Shown one piece after another: positions 40,837-62,038 of a DNA stretch of 64,000 nt. Positions within the stretch are counted from its first letter, which is position 1; the number at the start of each line of letters is the position of its first letter. Position numbers and translations under genes: made by a program. The stretch comes from Xiphydria camelus (taxonomy: Eukaryota > Arthropoda > Insecta > Hymenoptera > Xiphydriidae). Where the stretch lies: positions 5,399,001 to 5,463,000 of the forward strand of contig OY783198.1 in assembly GCA_963678675.1 (NCBI GenBank), read 5' to 3'. The notes below the pieces were generated by a model. That model was not told the DNA's origin. It saw only the letters and a program-made list of their open reading frames with translations, and did no database searches.

Positions 40837-42888
40837 ATGCCAAAAGCTCACAGTCCCACACGTTTCAATGGAGATGCAGACAATTTTTACGATACGAATT
40901 TCTCATCAGACATAAATAATCGAATGCGCGTACCCAAGAGTATTAGAGTGAGTGGTGACTTTGCTGACGAGGATATTCCGAATGGTACAAATGGTTCCAG
41001 TTGGAATCAAATGATTCCCGAAGAAAAGTTTAACATGACTGTGCCAGATAGAATTCTCGTTGTCGGTAAGTATCTTTCCTATTCCTTGATATACAGCAGC
41101 ATAATTTGTGGTTGCAAGACAAGTTAATCTGTATTTGGCTATCAGCCATGATCCTTTAACCTCGTTGTATAGCTAATTTTATATTGGCAAAGGCTAATTG
41201 TTCTAAAGAATCAGATTATGCATATAGAATTTATCAGATATTTGTGTAGCCATCACTTATTTGAAAAAAAATAATTGTAGTTTGCTTACATTACACACAG
41301 TGTTATCATAGAACTTTTCCTAATTTGTTCTAACATTACTCGGAAGATTCAATAGCTACTAAACAAATATCCAAAATTATATTTTGCTTTTTAGCCAAGT
41401 ATTACAGTTTTGTTTTATTTTATGAACTTCTTACCACTTCTGAATCATTGTATGCATATGTGAATTAAATCTGCAACACAAAACTTATACACTTTACATT
41501 CTACTTCATAATTAGTGGAATGCAATATTATAACTAGTGAGAATCGCTTTAATAACGAAGTAAAGAAATGTTTAGTGACATTAATTATTCTTAGTGAGAG
41601 AACTATCCTTCACTGTGCATTTATCCAACTGCAGAGAATGTAAGATGATACCTAAGCAGTAATAAGAGCTTGCATAATTGAATCCTTTGGCACAGGTTTC
41701 ATATTACATCTTTGCTTCCATCATTCCGTTTCTATAATAATCAGCATTAATTAAATACGACTGTAACATTCTGTTGCTTTGCAATAGCTTAGATTTTTAT
41801 AATTCACTTTCTTTACATTTTGTAACAGGACAAGATCAACACATCGGAACGAAGGCTCCTCCAAGAGAAATCATTTTAGAAAATTCTGTAAGGCCAGCAG
41901 AACCTGGCTTGATCAGAGTTCAGGTTGGTTACTCATGCTTTACATTAAAAAAACAAAATGAATTTTTAACAATTCATTCGTGGTTTTTTTATTTTTATTT
42001 TTAATAATTTCAATGCTTCATTTGGCAAATTCGTACGTATTCAACTAGAAGACAAATACGTTGTAACAGCGCTTATTATTTAAAACAATTTTCTCTTGTA
42101 GATTGGAAATAACTATATGACGCTTCAGGTAGCATTGGCTTTGCAGGCTGTTCATACTTTGCTTTCAAAACTGAAATACGATATTTCTTGTGCTTACACA
42201 TTTAACTTGTTTGATGTCTAATTTTTTTTTATTATTTGCTCTCATTGGTAGTATAACTATCAATAATTCTATAGCGAGTATTGTTTGAAATATCCGTTTC
42301 AAATAGGTACTGGGCATGAGTGTGTGCAATTCGTATAATAATTGTACTGCATAGTATTTTGTTAAATATTTGAATTTCTCAACTTGACGATGCATTTTCA
42401 TAATGATCACGACTTTTTTGTTATACAGACACCGCCACGAGTTTTGACATTGGATAATCACTACTTTCCTACAGTCGACGAAGATCCTGGGGTCTTTATG
42501 AATGACAGTACAGAAGTGGAACCTAGTTCTTCTAAACCTCGTGGGAGATACAACAGTGAAGTTCAGGTCGTTAGGCATGTCAGGTACTCCAACAGAGAAT
42601 ATGTTAATATTCTATCACGCAATTCGCATTACAGTTCAAAGTATAACAAAAACTTTTCCTACTTAAAATACACTCAGAGAACAAACGCCATCGTACGGCG
42701 CTCTGGACGTCTCTCTTCCTCCCAGTGAAGAGATTCAGCATCTGCGTCGCCAGGTCGGAAAATTAAATCGTCGAGTGATGGCAGTAGAATTGGAGATGCT
42801 GCAGCGCCAACAAAGAGATAAGATTTTATATGCCATAACTTTATCATACTTTTTCCTAAAACTCTTCTCCTGGTTAAGCAGAAACTAA
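40837..42888 (+). CDS. Tango11: Mitochondrial fission factor (Mff / Tango11)
   Basis: Tail-anchored receptor on mitochondria and peroxisomes that recruits the fission GTPase Drp1. Exons: 40837-41065, 41829-41923, 42102-42128 (27 nt), 42429-42583, 42678-42888; 238 residues. Conserved pieces are RMRVPKSIRV and MTVPDRILVV in exon 1 (the Drp1-binding repeats), TPPRVLTLDN in exon 4, then a coiled coil (IQHLRRQVGKLNRRV...) and a C-terminal hydrophobic anchor followed by a short basic tail (SWLSRN). The 27-nt micro-exon encodes IGNNYMTLQ in phase 0, so its skipping would be silent for the frame. An unusually long 3' region follows. Confidence 0.93.
41066..41828 (+). other. Mff intron 1
   Basis: 763-bp AT-rich intron with no coding or repeat signal recognised. 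Confidence 0.7.
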
Positions 42889-44731
42889 AAACACTCTCAA
42901 AGTTTAAAGCTGATCTGGATTCTGTGTTGTGCACGGTATCGCTAGCCGGTGTACCGCAAGAGCCGTTCTTGCTGTAGAGAAACGAACTGAACGTTTTGCA
43001 TTGCAGATTCTAGAAGATTACTGACTACGCGAAGAGCATAAATCGCGCATCGTATATCTCCCTTTTGTAGCTCATAAAAGCATTTATACCGTTGCGTTGT
43101 CGTGTTTATAGCAAGACACGAATGGGACGTGATGCGTTCTTCGAAACTGCGTTTAAATCCAATTCAGACATATGTAGAATCTACTTAGACCGAGAGTATT
43201 TTGAATGCGTCGTGAATTTGACGCAAGATTTTCGATTGAACTCGAGAAGTTTGTTTTAAAGACTCATTTTAACTGAGAAACGTAAGAAACGCTCTACATA
43301 AGTCCTTGGTATTCGTATAAAGATATCGTGGTGCCGTACATTTTGCAAACGGATAGCAAGTATTTTGCGCGACGGCGCGGTTAGCAAAATTGATTTAGAA
43401 TTGCCAATGTTGCATTGTCCAATAGGGGATTATTACACTTTCAAAGGGAAAACAGTAATTATGTTACAAAACCGTAAAATTCTTGGGAAGTAATTGGATT
43501 CGTGCAAGATTGCTGATTGGTTAATGTTCTAGATAGAAGTAATCTACACTTATTTACCATACATATGCTGTTAACGTATAAATCATGTTTCCCTAGATCT
43601 CTTCACCTATCCATTAGTATTGTAACTGTTGGTAGAATATTTGAAATGATCAACCGAAGTCTATCTGTACGTTGATAACTTATTTATGTAATTATCGATT
43701 TTTAAGTTACTTATATTTGTATGCCTTTTCTTTCGTCATATTACGAAAGGAGAGCGACGAACTAATTTTTTCTCGCGGTCTCGATATGTTTTATTTACCC
43801 GCGCAGTTGGTTTGATTACGAGATGCAGCACATGTATTGTAATTTTAAATTTCGATGGTAAGCTGTACTCTGACGTAGTACATATAGGACGACTGCAAAA
43901 GACGAGGAATGTGTTAAAGCTGTTTTTTTGCACGTAACTAATTCTCGTTAATGTCATGAAGGAAAGTGAACGAGAAGCGATTTAGATCAGTGATATGGAA
44001 AATTGGGTAAACTGACGATCACTAAAAGTGGAGATATTCGAACCAACATGAAAATGACTTTGAACTGTATCTCTGCTCTAGTTTTCATCTAAAACGATCA
44101 AATAGAAATGCTTCATCTGAAAATTATTCGGATCCAGACTGCCGACCTTTCTCTTAATCCGAGATTTAACAGTACATATTATAATATGTTGCATTGAAAA
44201 ATGTTGCGAAACACGTAGTTTGCATCGATTGTCAAAGCAAGCCAATCTCAATGCACCTATGTGTTTCTTTCAAAAGTCGTTCATGTGCATAATAATATGT
44301 GGATTGAATTACGATAAAGATTAATCTTGTTGATTGGTTACAACTTTCTTTTCGACACATGCTATACTACAATAATAAATAGAAACTGAAAAATGTGGAA
44401 GGTGCGCGTGTATGTATCCACCTTCCACGAAAGTTGCTTGAGTCTTGTCATTTTATGTACATTCTGCCTGTGGCCATAATATGTAATGTTGTACATTTAT
44501 AAAATATACATTGTAACCCTGGAGACAAAAATAAATCTTTAAAAGAAAAGTATTCCGAGATAATTTTGTTTGTATCGATTTTTTGGATGTCTCGATAAGT
44601 TGCATCAGGCTGAGAATTGCTGAATGGCACAGCTGCCGCTGCTGCTGCTGCTGCTACAGTGTCGCAAACTTCAAGTACTGACTACTATTGTGTGTGTACG
44701 AAAAAACGCCGCGGTTACAAACTTATTAAAG
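42889..44731 (+). other. Mff 3' UTR and LSM4 upstream region
   Basis: 1.8 kb. Polyadenylation signals AATAAA at 44374-44379 and 44530-44535 suggest a 3' UTR of about 1.5-1.6 kb for Mff. A short (CTG)n run of about six units at 44638-44655 lies just before LSM4. No ORF with similarity. Confidence 0.55.
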
Positions 44732-45523
44732 ATGGTAAGGGAAATATTCATTTATTAATCCAATAAATGCTCCTATTATCGAATATTTATCCATACATTA
44801 TTTCTATCTGACAGTTACCGCTCTCGTTGTTGAGAACAGCTCAAAATCATCCCATGGTAAATGTTTAACCTAAAATCTACTAAACGTATATCAACGTTTA
44901 CCACATTTTCACGCGAATTAACATTTAATACTGCATTTCCATTCCAGCTTGTTGAGTTAAAAAATGGAGAAACTTATAACGGTCATTTAGTTAGCTGCGA
45001 TAATTGGATGAACATAAATCTCAGAGAGGTTATTTGCACGTCAAGAGTACGTAAGGATTAATATTACTGTTCGTTGTTATAATTGCTTCCACCCTTGCAT
45101 TTATCTATGTTTTAACCAAATTATTCTAATATAGGATGGTGATAAATTTTGGAGGATGCCTGAGTGTTACATTCGTGGAAGTACAATCAAGTATCTTCGC
45201 ATTCCCGATGAAGTTATCGACATGGTCAAGGAAGATGTTCAAATGAAATCGAGAGGACGTGGTGAAATGAAGGGTAGAGGTGGCCAGAACCAACGAGGTG
45301 GTCGAGGTGGCGGTCGAGGTAATTGATATTCATTTTAACGCCAATAATCTGAACATGTTCTTACTATAGCAGGAACTTAGGATCAAAGGCACTACTCTTC
45401 TTTTTTTTTTTTATCACTTCAGGTACTTTTGGAGGACGTGGTGGTAGAGGACCAGCATCATTAGGTCGCGGTGGAGGAAACCAAAGCAATAACAAACCTC
45501 AAAATAAATCTAGAACTAAATAA
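44732..45523 (+). CDS. LSM4: U6 snRNA-associated Sm-like protein LSm4
   Basis: Subunit of the LSm2-8 ring on U6 snRNA and of the cytoplasmic LSm1-7 decapping ring. Exons: 44732-44734, 44815-44856, 44948-45046, 45135-45318, 45423-45523; 142 residues. The first coding exon is just the ATG before GTAAGG; the next starts [14 protein letters not shown]. The Sm fold is nearly identical to vertebrate LSM4: [20 protein letters not shown], then [36 protein letters not shown]. The C-terminus is an RGG/GRG-rich tail, the family's site of arginine methylation and P-body assembly. Confidence 0.97.
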
Positions 45524-46409
45524 ACTCCAAAAGTAGTAACTAGATGTATAAATTAACAAACTGGAAGTACTGTAATTTTAAGTATTGTGATGAATCAGTG
45601 ATAAGATACAATCTTTACATGAATCATAACTGATCAATTATATTTTTTTACGCTTTGTACAAGTTTCTTTTCATCAAATCATTGATTACCTGAAGAAGTC
45701 AATAGTATCATCAGATGATAGAAGTTTCAAAAGTCACGTAAACACCTCTCTCCTACAAATATTCCTGATGGAACAGGAAAAAAATTAGTTTTCAATGAAA
45801 GTGGAACTCTGTTGTGTAATAAGAAATCCTACATCCCAATTAAATCAAGAAAAAAAGCGAATTTTAGTACTAAAAATGCGGTTTTATTCACTCTGACAAT
45901 CACATACACCGAGTGCACGCTCGATCACTTCTTATTTATATTACATACTACCAATACCTATACACTAATTTGGAATAAGATATTAAATACTATCGTACAA
46001 TGACAATTGTTATTTATTGACGTAGAAATAAATGTTACGACAATATCGACAACATTACTGCTTTTGTTTCATACGACAAATGGAAATTACACGATATCAT
46101 CACAATACCGCGGAACGAAGTGTTATCAATGTGTGAAATGAAGTATGAAAGGATGTCTACCCAGGACAAACTGTTTCTCGATATTGCTGCTTTCCACTTG
46201 TAGCGGCCGCGAGTAAGTTTGACTGTTACATTTCTTAAATGCTGCAGAAAAAATTGTCTGCCGGGCAGCTGTTAAAAGAAAAGCGAAATTTATTAGTACG
46301 GAATTTCAACGACCACCAATAAGGGGAACACATAAGCTCCTCAATTTAAACACTCACACGTCATATATGTGAAATTTTAAGCAGCTGACTGTGCTGCTTT
46401 GTCGAAATT
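45524..46409. other. LSM4/UAP56 convergent 3' region
   Basis: AT-rich tail-to-tail spacer. A small palindrome TATCATC-A-GATGATA is at about 45708-45722. Poly(A) signal words occur on both strands around 46010-46035. No coding signal. Confidence 0.5.
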
Positions 46410-50650
<4,241 letters not shown>

Positions 50651-51980
50651 TTTCTCTTCAAGTTTGGAGATTGAATTGAAGCTTCTGAATGTCAAAAAAT
50701 GAAAGCAATGATGTATATAATACAATGTTCGAAGCAAAATATCACAAGATGTTCTTATGAATGTGAAGCAATCATAAACCAGCAATTGAATTACTTAACA
50801 TTGCGAAAAATGGATTTTAATATGCTACACTTTGCAGACGGAAAATCAAGAAACACGGTAGTAGGTATTTACAAGACATTTTTTAAACATGAAAGCAGCC
50901 ATTTTGAACACGTTTTTTTGCAAACATTTTATAGACACATATAGATGAACTTATTTGAGTGAAATAAACTGATAATTCTATGTGAATCAATATCTAAAAA
51001 ATACTAATGTCCTCTTTACAGTAACGACGAGATTCCCCTCGATAATATGAGTATAACGATAGCCGCTTAATTGAGCGTGACCTGTCCGCCATTTTACACG
51101 TAGCATTTTATTCGACAGAGAAACCGGGATATTGTATTTACTACTTACAAATAGCAATCATGGTATTCTCGATATTCAACGTAAATCATAAGACGAAAAT
51201 AGTTTTTAAGAAATTTCAAAAGATAGTAATTATAAACCAATGCCTGCAAGCTGTTTCCAACATAACCGTTACGGCGTCATCCCGGCTCGAGGAAAAAGCC
51301 GAGTAGACATATGCGTATTTCTTTTTGTAAACGCACATTCGTAAGGAAATATAACATTGTTCACGCAGTTGAACATCACATTACCATATTTAAGTTATGA
51401 TTTTAAAACGATTGTATTCACAAGACCGAGAAATAATGGATTACGAATTACTCACCTCAAATACGATATGCACTGACGCCACCGATGCTCATCCCACTTA
51501 CAAAAACTCACGAAGACTGAAGAAGACCGTAAACCACGTAGACCGATGTAGGCGGCCTAACCGGAAACTGGCTTACCAACCGGAAATTACTGTCCATAAA
51601 ACGCGATGAAAATAAACATTTCTTCTACTCTCTCCGTATATTACATTTGATAGTATCTATTTATAGTATTTCTTACAATTAAAAATAATATTCCACGCTT
51701 TCCTCAGTCATATGAAGTTTACCACCAATTCTCAAAGCTTGGTCAACATGTAAACGCGCCTTCGATGCGGCTTGATTCGGTTAAAATGATTTACTATGCG
51801 ATGCCTTTCTTTGCGTGAATTATTGATATTTAAATCGCTACAATAAAATTTATTTCCAATAAAAAATCAAGAAATTTAATAAAATTAAGTAAAATTAAAA
51901 TTTATTGTGATACTTCACACTGTCGAAATCGGACAAATAGGAAGGAGGCGTGGTTCGCTATCAGCTGATTTGAAGTTGTA
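50651..51980. promoter_or_regulatory. UAP56/BBLN divergent upstream region
   Basis: 1.3 kb between start codons. On the minus strand a good donor (GAG|GTGAGTAAT) at about 51450-51460 and an acceptor (TTCAG) near 50692 suggest a UAP56 5' UTR intron. GCCATTTT at 51089-51096 is a YY1/Pho-type word. No TATA box. Confidence 0.45.
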
Positions 51981-52546
51981 ATGGCAGATGAAAATATGGT
52001 TCAAGACACGGTGGAGCCCCGAGAAAATAAGGGAAATGACGGAAATGAATCAGATGCAAACGAAGAAGAAGATCAGTGTGGCGTGGAGGGTAAATTACTA
52101 ATCGAATGAACTTCTTTGATGACTGCGTAACTCTTTAGAAACCAATAAATGACAACTTTGTGGCAATTCTAGGAATTCGCTTCCTCGATATTTTTCTTTA
52201 TCAACGCTGTAATCCCATATTGCTTCATTGACAAAATAGTTTACCGATTATAAAATTATATGTGCTCTAGCCGCAATCTATCTACCGAAATGCTAAAGAG
52301 TTAAAATCTTGCCAATCGATATGATCATCATTCATAGTTCACTGTTTCAATGATTCTTTTATAGAGTTCGAAGCAGTGAACACTCAATTGGATCAACTTA
52401 ATATTGCGTTGGATTCGCTCGAACAAAAAAATGACAGCATTCACGCAGAGTTGATTAAATTACTACAATCCAACCGCGACGCTAGAAGACAATTTCAAGA
52501 GTCTCAAAAGGAACAAGGACAGGAGTCTGAAAAGTCAAACCCATAA
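51981..52546 (+). CDS. BBLN: Bublin-like coiled-coil protein (BBLN / C9orf16, UPF0184)
   Basis: Small acidic coiled-coil protein linked to intermediate-filament organisation at the apical cell surface in worms and mammals. Exons: 51981-52089 and 52365-52546; 96 residues (human 83). The N-terminus is acidic and disordered (SDANEEEDQCG). The conserved core is EFEAVNTQLDQLNIALDSLE, then EQKNDSIHAEL and LLQSNRDARRQFQ, matching the family pattern LDQINxxLDxLEEKNDxLHA...LLxSNRxxRxxF. It ends in a polar Gln/Glu tail. The match is by memory of the human protein but is strong over the core. Confidence 0.88.
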
Positions 52547-53004
52547 ACATTCGTACCCCAGATCAACTGATTCATTGAAATGGTTTAAGCATTAGTGTTA
52601 TTGTTAAATTAGGAGATCGCCGCTTTCTGTCTTATTACAGTAAACCAAAATTTATGTCAAATATTTGATGCTCATGAGTGGATTACAAAAAAGACTGCTT
52701 ATTCACAGTATGAACTTGCAGGATTATTTGTGAGCACTCGATTATATAGATCTCCTGCAGGAATATCTTGGAAATTAGCAGAATTTGATTAACCCCTTGT
52801 AAAAGAAGTTATAAAGTTATTGCAATTTAATTATAACGAGCGATGCATAGGGATGTAAATAATAAGTGAACATAAAGGAAATGTACTTGTAAAATAGTGT
52901 ATTCAATTATAATATGTGTACAGTGATTAGAAAGTAAAAATTGTGGGTAAGAAATAGGGAATAACGTTCTAACACACTCCTTTCCACTTTTTATTCACTT
53001 ATAA
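52547..53004. other. BBLN/nucleoside hydrolase convergent 3' region
   Basis: 458 bp AT-rich tail-to-tail spacer without coding signal. Confidence 0.6.
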
Positions 53005-54434
53005 TTATTTAAATAAATTGCCATGATAGTTGAAAGGATCTCCCGCAAATAAGAGCACTTCTTTAAAAATTTCCCAATCAATATCACGTATGATACGCAC
53101 ATTTGGTTCTTTAGACATCCCATAATCAAGAATAACATGGCCTCTCGTTTTGGGTTGATGTAGTTCTATACCTATGTGCTGGCAAACTGTATCTCTGACC
53201 ATGTTTGGCCTCACTATAATTGCAGTTAAAAACGCATCACATGGCTTATAGGTGAAATCGAGTGTCTGTTCAACAGCTTGCATTCCGTTCTCAATGATAT
53301 TTAACATCTTAACCCATGGTGTATCTATTTTTCCAAACACTTCTTCTCTCCATTTCTATATAAAAAGTAAAATTCTATTTAACTTCTTGATAGGAATAAA
53401 TTTAAATTCGGATAAAAGACACTTACATTCGTTACTGTAGACTTTGCACAAGTTTCCCATGGTAACAGCCAAAGAGGTTTGCAATTATTGAAGAGTACTA
53501 TGTGAGTACTTTCTGGATCGGAGTGGAAATTAAATTCCGCACGTTCTGCGACATTACCCTGAGCTATAATAGTATCAAATATTAGTAACTATTGACGAAA
53601 GTGTTGAATTATTGAAGTTATGTAAAATTTGTGATGTACTTTAGCCATAGGTACTGTGTTATGATTGAAGCTCTACATAGTTGCCCGCTTGGCGTTTAAT
53701 AAATAAATAAATAAATAAATAAATAGTAGTGGTATTATATTGGAGAGTATCACATTACCTATATCACTTCCTCCCATTATGTAAAATTCCTGTACATGGC
53801 TAATAAAGTCTGGGAATACTTTAATTGTCAAGGCTATATTAGTCAATGGAGCTAGGCAAACAACCGATACCTTTTCTGAAACATTAATATTTCTTATTTA
53901 GTATTATTACTATACTACCAGTATTTCTTATAATATAAAAAAACACTTACCAGAAAATTGTTTCGCTATTCTATAAAGAGCGTGAACGGCATCTTCGGTT
54001 TGCAATTTGCTGATGTCAGGACTGTCCGTATAGACGTCACCGAAACCATCGCTACCATGATGGTCATCCACACTGATACCGTCATTCTCTTTAAGAAGCA
54101 ATGGAGAACTAGCACCCTTAAAAACTGGAATCTGAAATTAGGCAATACTTATTCAGATCTCATTGGGTTCTTAAGAATCAATCCTAGAATAAAAGAAATG
54201 TATTAAAATGATTGATATATATATACAAGGAAAATATCATACATCAGTCGAATCAAACGCGTTTAAGATTCTGAACACATTCACAATGACGTTCTCCAAA
54301 GTCGTGTTACCATTTACGCATGTTATTGCTAGTATTTCAATCTTCTCCATTTTGTGTGCAGCAATTAATATGATCAATGCCATGGCATCATCGATACCAG
54401 CATCACAGTCTACAATAAGTTTCTTCCGCTCCAT
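53005..54434 (-). CDS. Inosine/uridine-type nucleoside hydrolase
   Basis: Hydrolyses the N-glycosidic bond of purine or pyrimidine nucleosides for salvage; in insects some members are secreted in saliva, but this one has no signal peptide and should be cytosolic. Exons: 54243-54434, 53951-54131, 53759-53875, 53427-53563, 53005-53355; 325 residues, the family length. The N-terminal calcium-binding motif DCDAGIDDA is at residues 9-17. Further conserved parts are CVNGNTTLENV, KGASSPL, DDHHGSDGFGD (the HHGxDGxGD signature), PLTNIALTIK, FYIMGGSD and AEFNFHSDPES. Start chosen at the ATG five residues before the motif. The substrate cannot be told from the sequence. An (AAAT)n repeat is at 53698-53725 in an intron. 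Confidence 0.93.
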
Positions 54435-55144
54435 ATTTCTAGAAAAAATGACAGATATACACAAAATTTGTATACCTTGCTCAAATGGCTTTTCCAACTA
54501 CTATCTCTTTCTTTTCCAAAACTTATTTCTTTCAGATTTTTGATATAATTGCTAAAAAGGCGATTGTTAGAAGCGGTTTAAAAAATTTACCTGTAATAGT
54601 AAGAGAATCAGCTGTTATTTACACTTACGCTTAATTGCAATACTTATGGACTCGAGTACATAATGTTAACTGTTGGACGGTATCAAAATTCTAGCTATTT
54701 TAAGAAAATAAAACTTATTTCTTCCAAAATAGAGAGAATAAACCACTCCTGTGTGTAATCTTGGTGCATTTTTATCCATCAGTTAACGAGAATTATTTAC
54801 AGAGTAAATACTCAAATAAATTGTATGTAAATTTTGTTTGCATAATAAATTTTCTAAATGGAATACTTTTGCGAGAATTCATACATATAACATCATTTGC
54901 ACAGTATTCTACGGTATTCAAATACCGGTTACTTACGTGGCACGAATCCGTGACCATCTGCGACTGATATCCTACATAGGTACATCTCGAAAAACCGTCT
55001 ATATTCACGGATGTCTTTATTTCGGAAGATGGAACGATCATGTACTGTATTTTCGTACAAGATATAAAATAAATTTGGCCGAGTCAAAGTGGTTACGAAA
55101 GCAGCGTAAGAGTGCATTTATTTGATATCCATTATCCCCACGAA
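54435..55144. promoter_or_regulatory. Nucleoside hydrolase/KAP3 divergent promoter region
   Basis: 710 bp AT-rich, no TATA box or other motif I would defend. Overlapping frames on both strands near 54793-55125 lack similarity. Confidence 0.45.
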
Positions 55145-59133
<3,989 letters not shown>

Positions 59134-59878
59134 GCGGTTAGAATTGTTTAAAATACTATATTAATCCAATTAAGATCTACCCATATATCCATGACAAAGA
59201 CGTATTGTACTCTAGTAAAATCGCATGTAGAGTATACGTAGTAATATTCGCAGGATATACAATCTCAATCTCGTACACAAGAAGCGGTTGATCTTTCGAG
59301 TCTCATTTGACAATTCCACTCGTTTTTATACGACGAATCGTTTATGATCTCTTAATGCAGTATTTAGTGCCTTCTTATTGCACTTTGATGTTTAGCAAAT
59401 TTACAGACGTAGTTACGTTAAGTATTTAGTCTGCTTTCTTTGTGATATTAATTGTTACGTCCAGAGGTATTGTTACTTTCAATGCAATTCCCAATTTAAC
59501 GAACGTCCGCGATAAATACGGAGCATACTCGAAATTAAATGCTCAATCACGACGTATAGTTTCCATTCTAGTCATTTTTTTGACGGTCAATTAGCATGAG
59601 TTGAACTTTCGACAGCAGATATATAGCGAAGCAGGAAGATTACACTTTAAATTTCGCTAATTTTATGTAGGATCGATTTCTATGATAGAGTATGCAATCC
59701 TTGCTGAATTAATCTGTATTTAACGCTTAATTATTAAAGACATTATTAACGAATAGAAAGAGCCTAAAGTTCGACCTTTTCCCCGTCTCGTTAAAACCTA
59801 AATCTTATGAATGGAGTCCATAGAAAATTATAAGGCTTAACAGAGAACGCAAATAGGTTTTACACGAGAAAGAAATAT
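59134..59878. other. KAP3/RPP40 convergent 3' region
   Basis: 745 bp AT-rich tail-to-tail spacer, no coding signal. Confidence 0.6.
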
Positions 59879-60740
59879 TTATTGTTTGATTCTTGGCTTA
59901 TTATTCGAACTTAAGCTTGTTCTCAAAATGCATTTTCCGTTAGACCGAAAGACTAACGTGATACTGTTGTCACCGTCAAACAAGAACGTATGTTCCTTCA
60001 AACCCCAACTGACAGGACTATCGGCAAAGCCTTGTATGTCCAAACTGGCCCACGGTAAACTTTCTCGAAGAGACATATACTCTATTATGGCATTATAAAC
60101 TCTTTCGATCTGCTTACGAGTGAAGAATCCGCTCCACTGCAAGTATCGAACTTGACCCATGAGAACGTTGGGCTTAGGACACACATACGAATTTACATAG
60201 TCTTCCGGATCGTCGTTATTGCTGGAAAAAGTATAAAAATACACTTCTCGAACACGCATACAGCCCCGATTGTTAAAGCATCCTAAAGCTGCGAACGTAA
60301 GACGAATACGTACAGGTTTGCTCCGATGCTGAACATTCCGATCCATTCGAACAATTCATCGTAGTTACCAGGACTGTCGCCGATGAGAGGAACCTTCAAT
60401 GAATATTCGGATCTTTGAATGATCTTCTGTTTGCACAGCGACACGACGTATCCGCGATCGTGAAACCATGCAGCCACTGACGACGGACATATCGCCTTGT
60501 CTACGATAGTAAAAAAAAATCATGAAAAATAAGTTCATCGCGTACGACAAACGACAAAGTCTCTTTACCTGGTGGATCCCAAGCTATGATCACGTTGAAC
60601 CTCTGCTTTAGTCGCGTCTCCAAACACTCTCGAACGCGATCGTAATTCTTCTTACCCGGTGTAAAATTGTCCTCTTGCAAATCGATCGTCACAACTTTAT
60701 AGCGTTCGAGTGGTGTTACCGGTAAAAAAAAAATTAACAT
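59879..60740 (-). CDS. RPP40: Ribonuclease P/MRP subunit p40-like (N-terminal part not found)
   Basis: Protein subunit of nuclear RNase P and RNase MRP, which process tRNA and rRNA precursors. Exons: 60569-60740, 60314-60497, 59879-60221; 232 residues from the ATG at 60740. The best match is the C-terminal signature QGFADSPVSWGLKEHTF (human QGFADSPVSWEKNEH), plus ELFEWIG, VCPKPNV and an N-terminal stretch ending IIAWDPPG (human LLAWHKTG). About 120-130 residues present at the human N-terminus are missing. An acceptor (TTATAG) near 60760 in the same frame suggests upstream exons I cannot recognise in 60760-61500. The acceptor of exon 2 is chosen at AAG, 5 nt after a stronger TAG, because only it keeps the frame. 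Confidence 0.8.
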
Positions 60741-62038
60741 AGCCGATTGTAAAAGAACCCTATAATTAATGACGCAATGAGTGCTTAAAAGGCAAAAAAA
60801 GGAAAAGGCGTTTTTCAGTGCGGTTGAAAAGTACGTTAGGCGAGATAATTATCTTTTGCGGATAATTCTAAATAAAGAAATCACCCTTTTAGCAATACTT
60901 AGAAATATATATATATTCTTCTCTCATCAAGAACGGTACAATCAGTCCATTCGTATTATTAATGCAATGATACAAAAGATTCGCAACATTTCCGACTGGC
61001 GGAAATGTTCGACATTCTAAAAAGAGGATGGAGGCACTTTACAATAAATCAAACTTACGTTGCTAATCACAATATCAGTTCGACTAGTACAGATGTCAAC
61101 AGAAGTTCATTTCATTAGCTAAGAATGCAATTTAATTGCAAACCAAATTGAATTATACTAATATGACGTAACGGGAGCGATGATACAGCGTGTCTGATAT
61201 CAGCCAAATAACTTTGGAGACTGAAGCGTGTGCATTCCAAAGAGGAGGGAATGTAAATCGTCACTCCCCGCTTTGAACGAATTAATATTCGCATCAGTCG
61301 TAAAAAGAAGTATCACATCGCTGCCCGAGTACATTTGTTAATACGATATCACAATTAGAACTAAAAAAAAGAATCAACATTTTTTTCAGAGAACCCTAGA
61401 CTTAAACACATATGTAAGTATTTCTAGAATGGCTAATCCATAGTTACGTGACGTAAACACGTTACGTCACGTGAAGTACAAAACACAGTTCGTTTTTGGC
61501 CGACAAGCGACGAGAACTCATTAAACCCTCGGATGAGATGTAGGATCTTTCCTTCTCCAAGTCATCTTAAATCTAGTATACACCTCGTTGTAAGAATAAG
61601 TTACTTCTGTTTGGAGCACTTTTTAGATCAGTCAATCTGAACTCTTTCCCTTAAACATCAACGTCCCTTCGCATTATGCAAGTGCATAACTCTACTTGCA
61701 CCTTCTTTTACTAAATACATTAATTAGAAATAATCTGTTACAGAACTTTCCATGAGTTGTTTGCAAAAACAAATTAGTGTTCTGACCAAAATATTACGGT
61801 ACGGGGTGGAAACAGCCCTTCGCACGTAGAACCACGTTAACGAGTATTATATTCCAAGTCTATTTTTCTTTTTCATCAGTGTAAAAAAATAAGATCCTTA
61901 TATTCGTACGTCATTTATTGCAAGATTTCACCCAGTAAAATCTTCAGACAGTTAGTTTCAACGTTAAAAAAGCGGAATCTTCGGAACACCCTCGATATAT
62001 TGACGACCCGTCAATTCATACCGATAATGTCTTTACGA
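60741..62038. promoter_or_regulatory. RPP40 upstream region with paired CRE palindrome
   Basis: 1.3 kb. A perfect 11-bp inverted repeat ACGTGACGTAA (61446-61456) / TTACGTCACGT (61462-61472) with a 5-bp spacer holds two CRE-like TGACGTAA sites. A second small perfect inverted repeat AACATTTCCG/CGGAAATGTT is at 60985-60994/61000-61009. This stretch may also contain unrecognised RPP40 5' exons and the 3' UTR of the downstream LRR gene. Confidence 0.5.

Noticed and set aside
44638..44655. (CTG)n run before LSM4
   Set aside because: About six units, common in insect 5' regions; no sign of expansion.
53698..53725. (AAAT)n repeat
   Set aside because: Ordinary microsatellite in a nucleoside hydrolase intron.
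60985..61009. 10-bp perfect inverted repeat with 5-nt loop
   Set aside because: Could be a hairpin, but it is short and isolated; chance in AT-rich DNA is plausible.
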